This document shows positions 21,001 to 29,124 of a stretch of 64,000 nt of DNA, one piece after another; within the stretch, counting starts at the first letter, position 1; the number at the start of each line of letters is the position of its first letter. The stretch covers positions 21,017-85,016 of the forward strand of contig NZ_JOEV01000033.1 in NCBI RefSeq assembly GCF_000721105.1. The letters are read 5' to 3'. Source of the DNA: Streptomyces cellulosae (GTDB lineage Bacteria > Actinomycetota > Actinomycetes > Streptomycetales > Streptomycetaceae). Both the position numbers and the translations under genes were made by a program. The notes below the pieces were generated by a model that worked only from the letters and a program-made list of their open reading frames with translations, did no database searches and was not told where the DNA came from.

Positions 21001-22635
21001 TGCCGTCTTCTCGGCGTCGCTGGCGGCGAGGGCCGCGCGGGCCGGGTCGGCGTCGGGCGCGCTGTCGTCGAGCCAGCCCGCGCGCACCGCCTCGGCGGTC
21101 TCCTGCTCGACCTCGGACAGGCGCTGCCGCAGGTGCCCGATCTCGCTGCGGGCGCGCTGCGCCTCGGTGGCGGCGGAGGTCGAGTCACGGTACGCGGACT
21201 CGCCGACCTCCTGCAGAGCGGCGGACCGCTCCTCCTCCTCGTTGGCGAGGGTCTCGGCGCTCTGAGCCGCCGCGTGCAGCGCCCGTACGAGGTCGACGGC
21301 GGCCTTGGCGCGGGCGGCCAGGGCGGGGGCCGCGTCCCGCTCGGCCTCCTGGATCGCGGCGGCCACGCGGGCGACCCGGTCGGCGGCGGCACGGTGCCGC
21401 AGCACCTGCTCGGCGGCCTGCCAGGCGGAGTGCAGGGTGCGCGCGTCGGCGAGCTCGCGCTTCTGCGCGGCGGCCGTCTTCTCCGCGGCGGCGAGCGCCA
21501 ACGAGGCGTGCCGATAGGCTAGTTCGGCGGCGATCAGCGCGCTGCGCTCACGGGCCGCCTCGGCGTGCGTGACGGCGGACGCGGCGGCGGTGACCCGCTG
21601 GGCGAGGTCGGCGGCGCGCACCCGCTCCTGGGCGCCGCGCGCGGACAGCCGCCGCGCCAGCGTCCGGGTACGGCGCTCGGCGCCGGTGTGGACGTCCCGC
21701 GCGCGGGAGCGGGCCTCGGCGGCCTCGACGATCCGCCCGAGCAGGTCGACGGAACCGGCGGTGAAGTCCCGTTCGGCGATCAGCTCGGCGCGCCGCCCCA
21801 GCTTGTTGCCGAAACCGCTGACCAGGTCGGCGAGGCCGTCGGTGTCGCGCGTGTCGGTGACGGCGCGCAGCAGCAGGTCGGTGAAGTCGGAGTCCTTCTT
21901 GACCGCGAACAGGCCGGCGGCCTCGCCCTCGTCGGCGTTCATCTCCCGCTGGTAGCGGAAGAGTTCGGGGTCGAGACCGAGGTCGCCGAGGTGCTCGATC
22001 CACCGGTCGTGGATGTCCTCCCAGTGCACCTCGAGATGCGGATACGCCTTGCCGGCTTCCGTGATGGCGTCCCGGAAGCCCTTCATGGTCCGCCGCCGTC
22101 CCTGCGCCCCCGACTGTCCCTCGACGGACTGGCGTACGGCGGTGGACTCGGCGACGGGCAGACTGTCGAGGCTCAGGCCGGGCCCGGGCCGGAAGGAGTA
22201 CCAGGCCTCGGCGAACTTCCGCGGATCGTTGGAGACCTGACGTCCCCGCCACTCGCTCACCTTGCCGACCACCACGCACTCACCGGTGAGCACGTGCTGC
22301 CACTCCAGCGCCACGTGCCCGCAGTCGTCCGCGAGCAGGAACTTGCGCAGCACACCGGAGCTCGCGCCGCCGAGGGTGTTGCGGTGGCCGGGCAGCATCA
22401 CCGAGAAGATCAGCTTGAGCAGGACGGACTTGCCGCCGCCGTTCTCCAGGAAGAGCACTCCGGCGGGCGCCGGCCGGCGGGGCGGACCGACCGGTTCGTC
22501 CTCGAAGAACTCCGCCTGGGTGGGCGCGGGGTCGGGCACGGGCTCGCCCACGCCCCGCAGGTCAAGCACGGTGTCGGCATAGCGCGCACCGGCGGGCCCG
22601 ATGGAGTAGAGGCGGACCCGGGACAGCTCGTACAT
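18007..22635 (-). CDS. SMC/MukB-like coiled-coil ATPase of an MksBEF/Wadjet-type complex
   Basis: 1542 residues. ATG at 22635 gives MYELSRVRLYSIGPAGARYA. The N-terminal P-loop reads LENGGGKS (63-70), lacking the usual first glycine. Two long Ala/Glu/Arg-rich coiled coils flank a globular middle (about 660-790, QGIPALPGWRYLAQAVD) that would be the hinge. The C-terminal head has the ABC signature FSGGQ (about 1409) and Walker B GTLFLDNPIGRAN, where Asn replaces the usual catalytic Glu. The two upstream genes encode a kite-like and a kleisin-like protein, in the jetA-jetB-jetC order, but no jetD nuclease/topoisomerase gene follows. A role in DNA loop formation, chromosome organisation or plasmid restriction is inferred. 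Confidence 0.8.
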   Translation of the reverse strand: MYELSRVRLYSIGPAGARYADTVLDLRGVGEPVPDPAPTQAEFFEDEPVGPPRRPAPAGVLFLENGGGKSVLLKLIFSVMLPGHRNTLGGASSGVLRKFLLADDCGHVALEWQHVLTGECVVVGKVSEWRGRQVSNDPRKFAEAWYSFRPGPGLSLDSLPVAESTAVRQSVEGQSGAQGRRRTMKGFRDAITEAGKAYPHLEVHWEDIHDRWIEHLGDLGLDPELFRYQREMNADEGEAAGLFAVKKDSDFTDLLLRAVTDTRDTDGLADLVSGFGNKLGRRAELIAERDFTAGSVDLLGRIVEAAEARSRARDVHTGAERRTRTLARRLSARGAQERVRAADLAQRVTAAASAVTHAEAARERSALIAAELAYRHASLALAAAEKTAAAQKRELADARTLHSAWQAAEQVLRHRAAADRVARVAAAIQEAERDAAPALAARAKAAVDLVRALHAAAQSAETLANEEEERSAALQEVGESAYRDSTSAATEAQRARSEIGHLRQRLSEVEQETAEAVRAGWLDDSAPDADPARAALAASDAEKTAVAAWDTAREASRRAGEHAREAAAAETRAELTAARAEDAATAAERSYEAERRLAEALAREERLTELLGLRGRAARASVVPQPRQGADDSDDRAGLTPEDLDRFADELRELLDDAVSSAERQLFELRTAAADDSRILGALGDGGLLPPGPDVLATVEFLGEQGIPALPGWRYLAQAVDPTDHARVLAARPELVDGVIITDPATHARAREALNEAALLPRSAVAVGTAAALLAPTPAPDADSGGRTDVFLVPPNPAMHDEHAADEERQTLRARATERDEEIRNLAARLGKDRELAARLASWRTGCPAGRLLELAETARTARAFAEESEADLAEARAVRAEADEAAAEAGQVRDERQEAAQKARRAADALAGLAFRLRERAGWQAKLRELADEATESEARAQTCLERARAADEDRRAAQRAADDARRTARTLRAERSEIAGAPDDVPENDADASKASLPALREAYRAASQLYEKVGVGADLRAEQARAESDESAALAELDRLSNKVRTRAEQLLQSPDGSDGPSRQAAVARAEELVQLLETRMSSASEQLGRLRGEAERHAPEDGEAHTELPEEQQPRDAEHAQALLRTATTELASRTEALSQAREAHTELLDAHRAAEDAAGGFDEIAAMLRDLLREHVTEEEQDENEPYPGSPEEARQSAAEARRSLRGCAADLSAAEAAVREASDILVRHANSTRYEQVRTPARQQIRELPASALPEHAQKWADAFAPRLRVLTDELAQLERNRDSIVDRLRGLVESALATLRSAQRLSRLPEGLGEWSGQEFLRIRFEEPDQATLTERLGEVIDEATRAAVRKNSDLRRDGMSLLLRGVGAALQPKGVAVEILKPDAVLRAERVPVGQMGDVFSGGQLLTAAIALYCTMAALRSNDRGRDKHRHAGTLFLDNPIGRANATYLLELQRAVSDALGVQLLYTTGLFDTTALAEFPLVIRMRNDADLRAGLKYIRVEEHLRPGLPQEAPAGEGEAVHSEITATRMFKRPA

Positions 22636-22677
22636 GGCGGACTCTCGTAAGTCTTCGGCAGAAGGGAGGTTCAGGAC

Positions 22678-23568
22678 TCAGGACTGGGAAGGCGCGTGGA
22701 ACGGCAACCCGGCATCGGCCACCAGCTCCAGGTCGTCGGTGTCCTCGGGCGGCAGCAGCGTCGGCGTCCCGTCGGTCACCGGCACGACACCCAGCTCGAG
22801 GAGCTCGGCCATCGCGGCACTGCCCGCCATGTCCCGCACCTGAAGCTGGTAGCGGGCCGTGGTCCGGTACGTGCCGCCGTTGTCGTCCCCGGTCCGCTGC
22901 AGGAACCCGGAGTCGGTCAGGAACGCGACGGCCTTGCCGACGATGCCGGTCGTCGAACCGGCGAGCCGGCGCGCGTCCTTGGTCGCACCGGCCGCACTGC
23001 GTCTCGCCCAGATCCGCCAGGCGGCCTCCAGCCCGGGCGCGTCGGTCGCCGGGTCCGTGTTCTCGCCCTGCGCCTCGGCGCGCTCCTCAAGACGCCGGCA
23101 CGCCTGCCGCACGAACGCGTCGACGCCGTTGACCGAGACCCGCCCGATGTACCCGTCGTCGGCCAGGTCCTCCGGCCGCGGAAACGCCATGGCGGCGACC
23201 GCGAGATGCGCCAGCCCGTGCAGGAACCGGTCCCCTCCGTCGGCTGACGTGCGGCGCGCGTAGTCACCCATCCGCACGGCGAACACCGAGTCCTCGGCGG
23301 CCGTCACCGCCATTCCCGCGCGCGGGGACACCTCCAGCACGACCAGCCCCAGCCCGGCGGCCACGGCGTCGGCGAGCCGCGCGAAGGGCGGATCCTCGCG
23401 GTAGCGCCGCAGCAGTTCCGTGTACTCCTGGTCACGGGCGGGCTGCACCTTGGGCTGCAGCCCGAAGGCGACGAGCCGCGCCGCGTCGGCGGCGTCGGCG
23501 GGGGTGACCGGCGCCGTCGCCGAAGGGGCGGGAGCCTCCGTGTCACTCCACTCGACGTGCTCACTCAC
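22678..23568 (-). CDS. Kite-like (MukE/MksE/JetB) partner of the SMC protein
   Basis: 296 residues. The GTG at 23568 is preceded by GAGGAG eight bases upstream; an earlier GTG at 23613 lacks a site. After a short Pro/Ala leader the protein shows helical and winged-helix-like segments (for example FARLADAVAAGLGLVVLEVS and VAFLTDSGFLQRT ... YRTTARYQLQVRDMAG). I recognise no catalytic motif. Size, the two winged-helix-like halves and position between a 509-residue upstream gene and the SMC gene fit MksE/JetB proteins, which bind the kleisin middle as a dimer. The assignment is structural inference; a profile search against MukE/JetB families would settle it. Confidence 0.55.
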   Translation of the reverse strand: MSEHVEWSDTEAPAPSATAPVTPADAADAARLVAFGLQPKVQPARDQEYTELLRRYREDPPFARLADAVAAGLGLVVLEVSPRAGMAVTAAEDSVFAVRMGDYARRTSADGGDRFLHGLAHLAVAAMAFPRPEDLADDGYIGRVSVNGVDAFVRQACRRLEERAEAQGENTDPATDAPGLEAAWRIWARRSAAGATKDARRLAGSTTGIVGKAVAFLTDSGFLQRTGDDNGGTYRTTARYQLQVRDMAGSAAMAELLELGVVPVTDGTPTLLPPEDTDDLELVADAGLPFHAPSQS

Positions 23569-23626
23569 GACTGCAACTCCTCGGACTTGAACACAGGGCG
23601 GGGGACCGGCCACCCGGAAGACAACC

Positions 23627-25153
23627 TCACGCCGCCTCCGTCCGATCCGCCGCCATTCCCGCCGAATCCAACAGCGCGGTCCCCACTATGAGATCGGCTC
23701 CGCCGAACTCGGGATCATCGAGCTCCGCACCGTCATCCACCGCGAACAACAGCTTCTCCTCCCCCTGCCGATAGGCCGTACCGACCGGCGGACTGGCCGC
23801 GTGCACCGCCAACAAGGCGACGAGATACGGCAGATCGGGGTCCAGACGCCGGGCCTGAGCAAGCAGCCCCGAAAGCCGCCGCGGCGCATCCGCCGGCAGG
23901 TCGAGCAACTCCATCGCCGCAGCGAGCTGCTCCTCGCTGAACCGGCTGTCGTCCGGCGTCGCGATGAGATCCGGTTCCGGCATCTCCGCCCCCAGGTGCT
24001 CCCGCTCCATGGGCGGCGTCAGCAGTATGTCGACGAGGTCGCCCAGCCGCACCGACACCGGCGTACGCAACCCGGTCCCGTGCGAGAAGAACGCATCCGT
24101 GACCCGGGCCGCCTGCTCCAGGGGCAGCGGCAGAACCGGCGCGACCAGCTGCCCGTACAGATCGATCCCGGACGTCGTCATCGGCGTGGCGAAGGCCTGC
24201 CGGTCCTGTTCCGCCCGGAACAGCGGGCCGGCCTCCAGCAGTCGGGACTGCAGCTGGGTGTGCCGGCGGATGCAGTCCTTCACGATGTCCACCAACTCGG
24301 CGGCTCGCCTCTTCTGTTCGGGATCCTCGGACTCGTCACGCGCTTTGCGGATGTTCGTGAGGATCGCGTTCTCGTGGCGGTAGCGGTCGGCAACGTGGTC
24401 GAGGGCCTCGGCGATCATGTCGGGCACGGTGTTGAGCCAGTCCACAGCGCGGACGTTGCGCCGGGTGGCGTCCAGGGCCCGGCGCAGGGTCTCCGAGTAC
24501 TGGACCGTGCGATACCGGGCCTGTTCGGCGGCCAGTTGGGCGTCGGCGAGGCGGCCCCGGCTGATCAGCACCTCCAGCTTGACCTCGGCGGCGATCTGGG
24601 CACTGGTGACATCCGTGTCGAGGGCGCCGACCAGGACGTTGACCGCCTCGTCCGTCGTACGGAGATACACCGACCCGCCGGGGCCCGGCACTTCCTCGAT
24701 CAGCTTGAAGTCGTAGTCACGTCGGACGTAGGTGCCGTCCGGCGCGAAGGTGCCGTAGACCGCCCGGAAGCCGCGGTCGACACTGCCGACGTTGATCAGG
24801 TTCTCCAGGACCCAGCGGGCCACGCGTTCGTGCTCGCCGACGGGCCGCTGCGGGGCCTGGGCGGCGATGCGGGGGATGAGCCGGGCCACGATCTGATCGT
24901 GGTCGGCGCCCGTGTCGAAGTCCATGTTCAGGGTGACCAGGTCGATGGCCGCCAGGGCGACCTCCGCCATGCCGTACACCGAGTACTCGCCGGCGAGGTT
25001 GGCCTTGCGGGCGTCGAGGTCGTGCAGCGGCGCGGTGCAGGCGAGCGCGCGCAGCCGCCGCGCCAGTCCCTCGTCGGCGGCCGGGCCCGGTGCGGGGCGC
25101 GGCCCCGCGCTGAGCTGGGGCGGAACACTGTCCGTCGATGCAGGCGAAGTCAC
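23627..25153 (-). CDS. Kleisin-like (MukF/MksF/JetA) subunit
   Basis: 508 residues from GTG at 25153 (VTSPASTDSV); a TTG ten codons earlier is possible but has no visible RBS. The N-terminal part shows a winged-helix pattern (HERVARWVLENLINVGSVDRG, then VYLRTTDEAVNVLVGALDTD). A long helical middle follows (QLAAEQARYRTVQYSETLRR to AELVDIVKDCIRRHTQLQ), and a C-terminal region around LPLPLEQAARVTDAFF. This architecture matches MukF/MksF/JetA kleisins, which bridge the SMC heads. It is first in the three-gene minus-strand operon, 58 bases ahead of the kite-like gene. No residue-level signature proves it, so function is inferred from architecture and gene order. Confidence 0.55.
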   Translation of the reverse strand: MTSPASTDSVPPQLSAGPRPAPGPAADEGLARRLRALACTAPLHDLDARKANLAGEYSVYGMAEVALAAIDLVTLNMDFDTGADHDQIVARLIPRIAAQAPQRPVGEHERVARWVLENLINVGSVDRGFRAVYGTFAPDGTYVRRDYDFKLIEEVPGPGGSVYLRTTDEAVNVLVGALDTDVTSAQIAAEVKLEVLISRGRLADAQLAAEQARYRTVQYSETLRRALDATRRNVRAVDWLNTVPDMIAEALDHVADRYRHENAILTNIRKARDESEDPEQKRRAAELVDIVKDCIRRHTQLQSRLLEAGPLFRAEQDRQAFATPMTTSGIDLYGQLVAPVLPLPLEQAARVTDAFFSHGTGLRTPVSVRLGDLVDILLTPPMEREHLGAEMPEPDLIATPDDSRFSEEQLAAAMELLDLPADAPRRLSGLLAQARRLDPDLPYLVALLAVHAASPPVGTAYRQGEEKLLFAVDDGAELDDPEFGGADLIVGTALLDSAGMAADRTEAA

Positions 25154-25276
25154 GCTGCACAGACTAGGTCCTCGGTCTGACAACGACCCAAACGGCGCGG
25201 ATCGACCCGGCGGCCGGCCGGACGACCACCGGTTGTCCTCCGGGTGCGGGCCGGTGGGTGCCTGTCGCGCCCACGA

Positions 25277-25320
25277 TGGGGTCCCCCGCTCGAGCGAAGC
25301 CGAGGTTGAGGGAGGAGCCG
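25277..25320 (+). repeat. Dispersed Streptomyces intergenic repeat (imperfect hairpin)
   Basis: The stretch contains GGTCCCCCGCTCGAGCGAAG followed by CCGAGGTTGAGGGAGGA. From memory, this kind of element (CCCCC, CTCGAGCGAAGCCGAG, GGGGGAGG) is scattered in gaps between Streptomyces genes. The CCCCC/GGGAGG ends can pair. It lies between the kleisin-like and GntR genes. Confidence 0.5.
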
Positions 25321-25340
25321 TACATCGCCACCGCCCGCCC

Positions 25341-26042
25341 CTAGCGGCCGCCCTCCTCGTTCACCCGCCGCCGGTACACCTCGACCACCCGCCCCAACGA
25401 GTCGTCCAGGTACACCGCGAGCAGTTTCTCCGCCTCCCGCTTGTCCCCCGCCTGGAGCGCCTCGAGGATCTGCCGGTTGCGCGCGAGGTACGGCTCGTGC
25501 AGCCGGCGCGGCTCGTCCACCAGGTGGAAGGCGAGGCGCAGTTCGGCGAAGACGCTGCGCATCAACTCGTCGGTGCGGCCGCTTCCGGCGAGCGCCACCA
25601 CCTCGCGGTGGAAGTGGATGTTGGCCGTGCCCAGCGTTTTCCAGTCACCTTCCCGCGCCGCCCGCTGCCCTTCCGCCACGGCTTGGGCGAGGCCGTCCAG
25701 GCCGTACGGCGGCTCACCGAGACCTCGTACGACCGCGCACTCGACCAGAGCGCGGGTGCGGTAGATGTCCTCGACGTCCTCGACGGTCAGCACCCGGACG
25801 AAGACACCCCGGTTCAGCTCGTGGACGAGCAGGCGCTCGTGGGTGAGGAGCCGGAACGCCTCCCGCAACGTGTTGCGGGAGACGCCGAGCGCGCCGCCGA
25901 TGCTGTCCTCCGACAAGCGGGTCCCGGGCGGGAAGTACCCCTCGGCGATACGGCTCCTGAGGATGTCCGAGACCCGTTCGGCGGTACTGGTGCGGCCCAG
26001 GAGGGCGCGGTCGTCGGCCAGTGGGGCCAGTTGCTCTGCCAT
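25341..26042 (-). CDS. GntR-family (FadR/FCD) regulator of the 5-oxoproline operon
   Basis: 233 residues, ATG at 26042. The N-terminal winged helix reads STAERVSDILRSRIAEGYFP then SEDSIGGALGVSRNTLREAF (about 18-80). The C-terminal FCD domain is helical, with metal-type residues in ANIHFHREVVALAGS and an Arg-rich start RTRALVECAVVRG. FCD regulators usually bind small carboxylates and are released from DNA by them. The gene is divergent from an MFS transporter, a DUF1445 protein and pxpABC. A perfect palindrome lies in the shared promoter region at 26091-26109. 5-Oxoproline or a related acid is a reasonable but unproven ligand. Confidence 0.9.
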   Translation of the reverse strand: MAEQLAPLADDRALLGRTSTAERVSDILRSRIAEGYFPPGTRLSEDSIGGALGVSRNTLREAFRLLTHERLLVHELNRGVFVRVLTVEDVEDIYRTRALVECAVVRGLGEPPYGLDGLAQAVAEGQRAAREGDWKTLGTANIHFHREVVALAGSGRTDELMRSVFAELRLAFHLVDEPRRLHEPYLARNRQILEALQAGDKREAEKLLAVYLDDSLGRVVEVYRRRVNEEGGR

Positions 26043-26086
26043 GCCGGGAATTCAATCGCAGATACAAGAACGAAACAACGAGGGTA

Positions 26087-26116
26087 TTGAAGGATCGTTC
26101 AACGATCCTCTATCTT
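26087..26116 (+). promoter_or_regulatory. Promoter with embedded perfect palindrome, probable GntR operator
   Basis: The palindrome AGGATCGTTCAACGATCCT (26091-26109, nine-base arms around one C) sits between a possible -35 TTGAAG (26087-26092) and a -10 TATCTT (26111-26116), spacing 18. A regulator bound there would block RNA polymerase on the MFS-pxp operon. The palindrome is also about 50 bases from the regulator's own start, so autoregulation is likely. Confidence 0.65.
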
Positions 26117-26214
26117 GCTACGAACGGCGCTGTCCCGCTCACGACGGCGCACCACCTTCCGCACGGCCCGGCTCACTCCGCACGCACCCTCCGACCTCCC
26201 TCTGCGAGGTGCTC

Positions 26215-27516
26215 ATGAGCACGACCCCTCCACCCCAGGCCCTGACCACGGACCCGCACACCGCATCGCACGAACCGCCCGCCGACGACGGGGCCTTCGC
26301 CTGGCTGCGGGCGCTCGGTCCGCGCGGCCGCCGCGCCTTCGCCGGCGCGTTCGGCGGCTATGCCCTGGACTCGTACGACTACTTCACGCTGCCGCTGAGC
26401 ATGGTCGCGCTGGCCGCGTACTTCGGCCTGGACAGCGGTCAGACCGGCCTGTTCACGACCGTCACGCTCGCGGCGTCGGGCATCGGCGGCGCCCTCGCGG
26501 GCGTGCTGGCTGACCGCGTCGGCCGGGTCAGGGCGCTGATGATCACTGTGATCACGTACGCGGTCTTCACCGTCGCCTGCGGCTTCGCGCCCAACTTCGA
26601 GTCGCTGCTGGCCTTCCGCGCCCTCCAGGGCCTCGGATTCGGCGGCGAGTGGGCGGTCGGCGCGATCCTGGTCGCCGAATACGCCAGCACCAAGCACCGC
26701 GGCCGCACGCTGGGCGCGATCCAGAGCTCCTGGGCCGTGGGCTGGGCGATGGCCGCGGTCGTGTACACGGTGGTCTTCTCGGTCTTCGACGACAGCCTGG
26801 CCTGGCGCATCATGTTCTGGACCGGCGCGCTGCCCGCGCTGCTCGTCATCTGGGTGCGGCGCCGGGTGCAGGACGCGCCGGAGGCGGTCGCGGTACGGGA
26901 GAAGAACGCCGGGAAGGGCTCCTTCAAGGCGATCTTCAAGCCCGACCTGCTGCGCACGACGATCTTCGCGGGCCTGCTCTCCACCGGCGTCCAGGGCGGC
27001 TACTACACGCTGGCCACCTGGGTGCCGACGTACCTCAAGAGCGATCGCGGTCTGTCTGTCGTCAACACCGGCGGCTACCTGACGTTCCTGATCTCGGGAG
27101 CCTTCCTCGGCTACCTCACCGGCGGCTACCTCACCGACAAGCTCGGCCGGCGCCGCAACATCTGGCTCTTCGCCCTCCTGTCGGCCGTCAGCATCGTGGC
27201 GTACGGGAACATCCCCAGCGGCTCCAACACCCTGCTCCTGGTGCTCGGGTTCCCCCTCGGGTTCTGCATGTCGGCGATCTTCAGCGGCTTCGGGTCCTAC
27301 CTGAGCGAGCTGTACCCGACGGCGGTGCGCGGCGCCGGGCAGGGTTTCACCTACAACGCCGGCCGCGCCGTCGGTGCCGTCTTCCCCACCACGGTGGGCT
27401 TCCTGGCCGACAGTTGGGGTGTGGGCGGTGCGCTGATCTTCGGCGCGATCGGGTACGGCATCGCCGCCCTGGCCCTGCTGGGGCTGCCGGAGACGCGCGG
27501 AAAGGAGCTCGCGTGA
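26215..27516 (+). CDS. MFS transporter (sugar/aromatic-acid type), probable carboxylate uptake
   Basis: 433 residues, twelve predicted membrane segments. ATG at 26215. Typical MFS motifs appear: [18 protein letters not shown] in helix 1, [17 protein letters not shown] between helices 2 and 3, [20 protein letters not shown] in helix 4, and [14 protein letters not shown] between helices 8 and 9. The Asp in helix 1 and the GGEW motif are typical of the aromatic acid:H+ and sialate symporter groups. It is the first gene of an operon with DUF1445 and pxpABC, which suggests import of pyroglutamate or a related acid. Substrate is inferred. Confidence 0.88.
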   Translation: MSTTPPPQALTTDPHTASHEPPADDGAFAWLRALGPRGRRAFAGAFGGYALDSYDYFTLPLSMVALAAYFGLDSGQTGLFTTVTLAASGIGGALAGVLADRVGRVRALMITVITYAVFTVACGFAPNFESLLAFRALQGLGFGGEWAVGAILVAEYASTKHRGRTLGAIQSSWAVGWAMAAVVYTVVFSVFDDSLAWRIMFWTGALPALLVIWVRRRVQDAPEAVAVREKNAGKGSFKAIFKPDLLRTTIFAGLLSTGVQGGYYTLATWVPTYLKSDRGLSVVNTGGYLTFLISGAFLGYLTGGYLTDKLGRRRNIWLFALLSAVSIVAYGNIPSGSNTLLLVLGFPLGFCMSAIFSGFGSYLSELYPTAVRGAGQGFTYNAGRAVGAVFPTTVGFLADSWGVGGALIFGAIGYGIAALALLGLPETRGKELA

Positions 27517-28349
27517 ACCGCACGGAAGGCCACCCCGTGATCGACCGCCCGCTCACCCTCGTCGACGAGCACGCGCACGCGTGGAGCCCGCAGGAGGCCC
27601 GGACCCGCTTCCGGGCGGGGCTCACGGGCCCCACCGCCGGAGTGGCGGCCGGCCACACCCAGGTCAACCTGATCTCGGTGCCCGCCGACTGGGCGTACGA
27701 CATGCTGCTGTTCTGCCAGCGCAACCCCAAGCCGTGCCCGGTGCTCGACGTCACGGACGCCGGCTCCTGGTCGACGGTCCTCGCGGACGGCGCCGATCTG
27801 CGCACCGACCTGCCGCGCTACCGGGTGTGGCAGGACGGGGAGCTGGTGGACGAGCCGACGGACGTGCGCGCGCACTGGCGCGGTGACCTGGTGTCCTTCC
27901 TGATCGGCTGCAGCTTCACCTTCGAGTGGGCGCTGGCCGGGGCGGGCGTCCCGATCCGGCATATCGAGCAGGGCCGCAACGTTCCCATGTATGTGACCAG
28001 TCGCGCGTGCCGTCCCGCCGGGCGGCTGCACGGTCCTCTGGTGGTGTCCATGCGTCCGGTGCCGCCGCGGCATCTGGCGGCCGCCATCAGGGAGAGCAGT
28101 CTGCTCCCGGCGGTGCACGGCAGCCCCGTGCACTGCGGTGATCCCTCGGGGCTCGGCATCGCCGACCTCGGCCGGCCCGACTTCGGGGATCCGGTGGACG
28201 CCGGACCGGACGACATCCCGGTGTTCTGGGCCTGCGGGGTGACCCCCCAGGCCGCGGTGATGGCCTCCCGCCCGCCGTTCGCCATCACCCACGCGCCGGG
28301 CCAGATGTTCCTCACCGACGCCCGCGACGAGCAGTACCGCGTGGCCTGA
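27513..28349 (+). CDS. DUF1445/YcsI-family putative hydro-lyase (D-glutamate cyclase-like)
   Basis: 278 residues. GTG at 27513 overlaps the MFS stop (GTGA), implying coupling; another GTG at 27537 is possible. Conserved stretches include [53 protein letters not shown] and [13 protein letters not shown]. This family is often found with LamB/YcsF and allophanate-hydrolase-like genes. Related proteins interconvert D-glutamate and 5-oxo-D-proline or act as hydro-lyases. In this operon it could supply or interconvert 5-oxoproline for PxpABC. Enzymatic function is inferred from family and neighbours only. Confidence 0.82.
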   Translation: MNRTEGHPVIDRPLTLVDEHAHAWSPQEARTRFRAGLTGPTAGVAAGHTQVNLISVPADWAYDMLLFCQRNPKPCPVLDVTDAGSWSTVLADGADLRTDLPRYRVWQDGELVDEPTDVRAHWRGDLVSFLIGCSFTFEWALAGAGVPIRHIEQGRNVPMYVTSRACRPAGRLHGPLVVSMRPVPPRHLAAAIRESSLLPAVHGSPVHCGDPSGLGIADLGRPDFGDPVDAGPDDIPVFWACGVTPQAAVMASRPPFAITHAPGQMFLTDARDEQYRVA

Positions 28350-28365
28350 GCAGGAGAGACCAAGG

Positions 28366-29124
28366 ATGACCTCGATCGATCTCAACGCCGACCTCGGTGA
28401 GGGCTTCGGCCGCTGGCGGCTGACCGACGACGAACAACTGCTGACCGTCGTCACCAGCGCCAACGTGGCCTGCGGTTTCCACGCCGGGGACCCGGCCACC
28501 ATGCGGCGTGTGTGCGCCCTGGCGGCCGAGCGGGGGGTGCGGATCGGCGCCCAGGTCTCCTACCGGGACCTGGCGGGGTTCGGGCGGCGCGCGATGGACG
28601 TGCCGCCCGCCGAGCTGGCGGCCGAGGTGGCCTACCAGATCGGCGCCCTGGAGGTGTTCGCGCGCGCGGCGGGCTCGCGCGTGTCGTACGTCAAGCCGCA
28701 CGGCGCGCTCTACAACCGGGTGGTGCACGACGAGGTGCAGGCCGGCGCGGTCGTGGACGGCGTGCTCCTCGCCGATCCCACGCTGCCCGTGCTCGGCCTG
28801 CCCGGATCGCGCCTGCTGCAACTGGCCGACAAGGCGGGCCTGCCGCCCGTCACGGAGGCGTTCGCGGACCGCGCGTACACCGACCACGGCACGCTCGTGC
28901 CACGCGGCCGGAGCGGCGCCGTGCTCTGCGACCCCGAGGCTGTCGTGGAACGGTCCCTGGACCTGGCCCGCTCCGGCCAGGTCACCGCCCAGTCCGGGGC
29001 ACGCATCGCGGTACGCGCGCGTTCCCTGTGCCTGCACGGGGACACACCCGGCGCGGTGGATCTGGCCCGCCGGGTCCGGGAGCGCCTGGAGACGTCGGGC
29101 GTCCGGGTGGAGGCCTTCGTATGA
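28366..29124 (+). CDS. pxpA: 5-oxoprolinase subunit PxpA (LamB/YcsF family)
   Basis: 252 residues, ATG at 28366 after AGGAGAG. The N terminus SIDLNADLGEGFGRWRLTDD and the metal/active-site region NVACGFHAGDPATM are hallmarks of the LamB/YcsF family. Later conserved stretches are GAQVSYRDLAGFGRRAMDVP, VSYVKPHGALYN and EAFADRAYTDHGTLVPR, all expected for PxpA. PxpA together with PxpB and PxpC hydrolyses 5-oxoproline to glutamate with ATP, clearing a spontaneous cyclisation product. Its stop overlaps the pxpB start (ATGA), so the three genes are tightly coupled. Confidence 0.95.
   Translation: MTSIDLNADLGEGFGRWRLTDDEQLLTVVTSANVACGFHAGDPATMRRVCALAAERGVRIGAQVSYRDLAGFGRRAMDVPPAELAAEVAYQIGALEVFARAAGSRVSYVKPHGALYNRVVHDEVQAGAVVDGVLLADPTLPVLGLPGSRLLQLADKAGLPPVTEAFADRAYTDHGTLVPRGRSGAVLCDPEAVVERSLDLARSGQVTAQSGARIAVRARSLCLHGDTPGAVDLARRVRERLETSGVRVEAFV

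Noticed and set aside
18007..25153. Complete type I Wadjet defence system
   Set aside because: No jetD gene is present on either side; calling it Wadjet would overstate the evidence.
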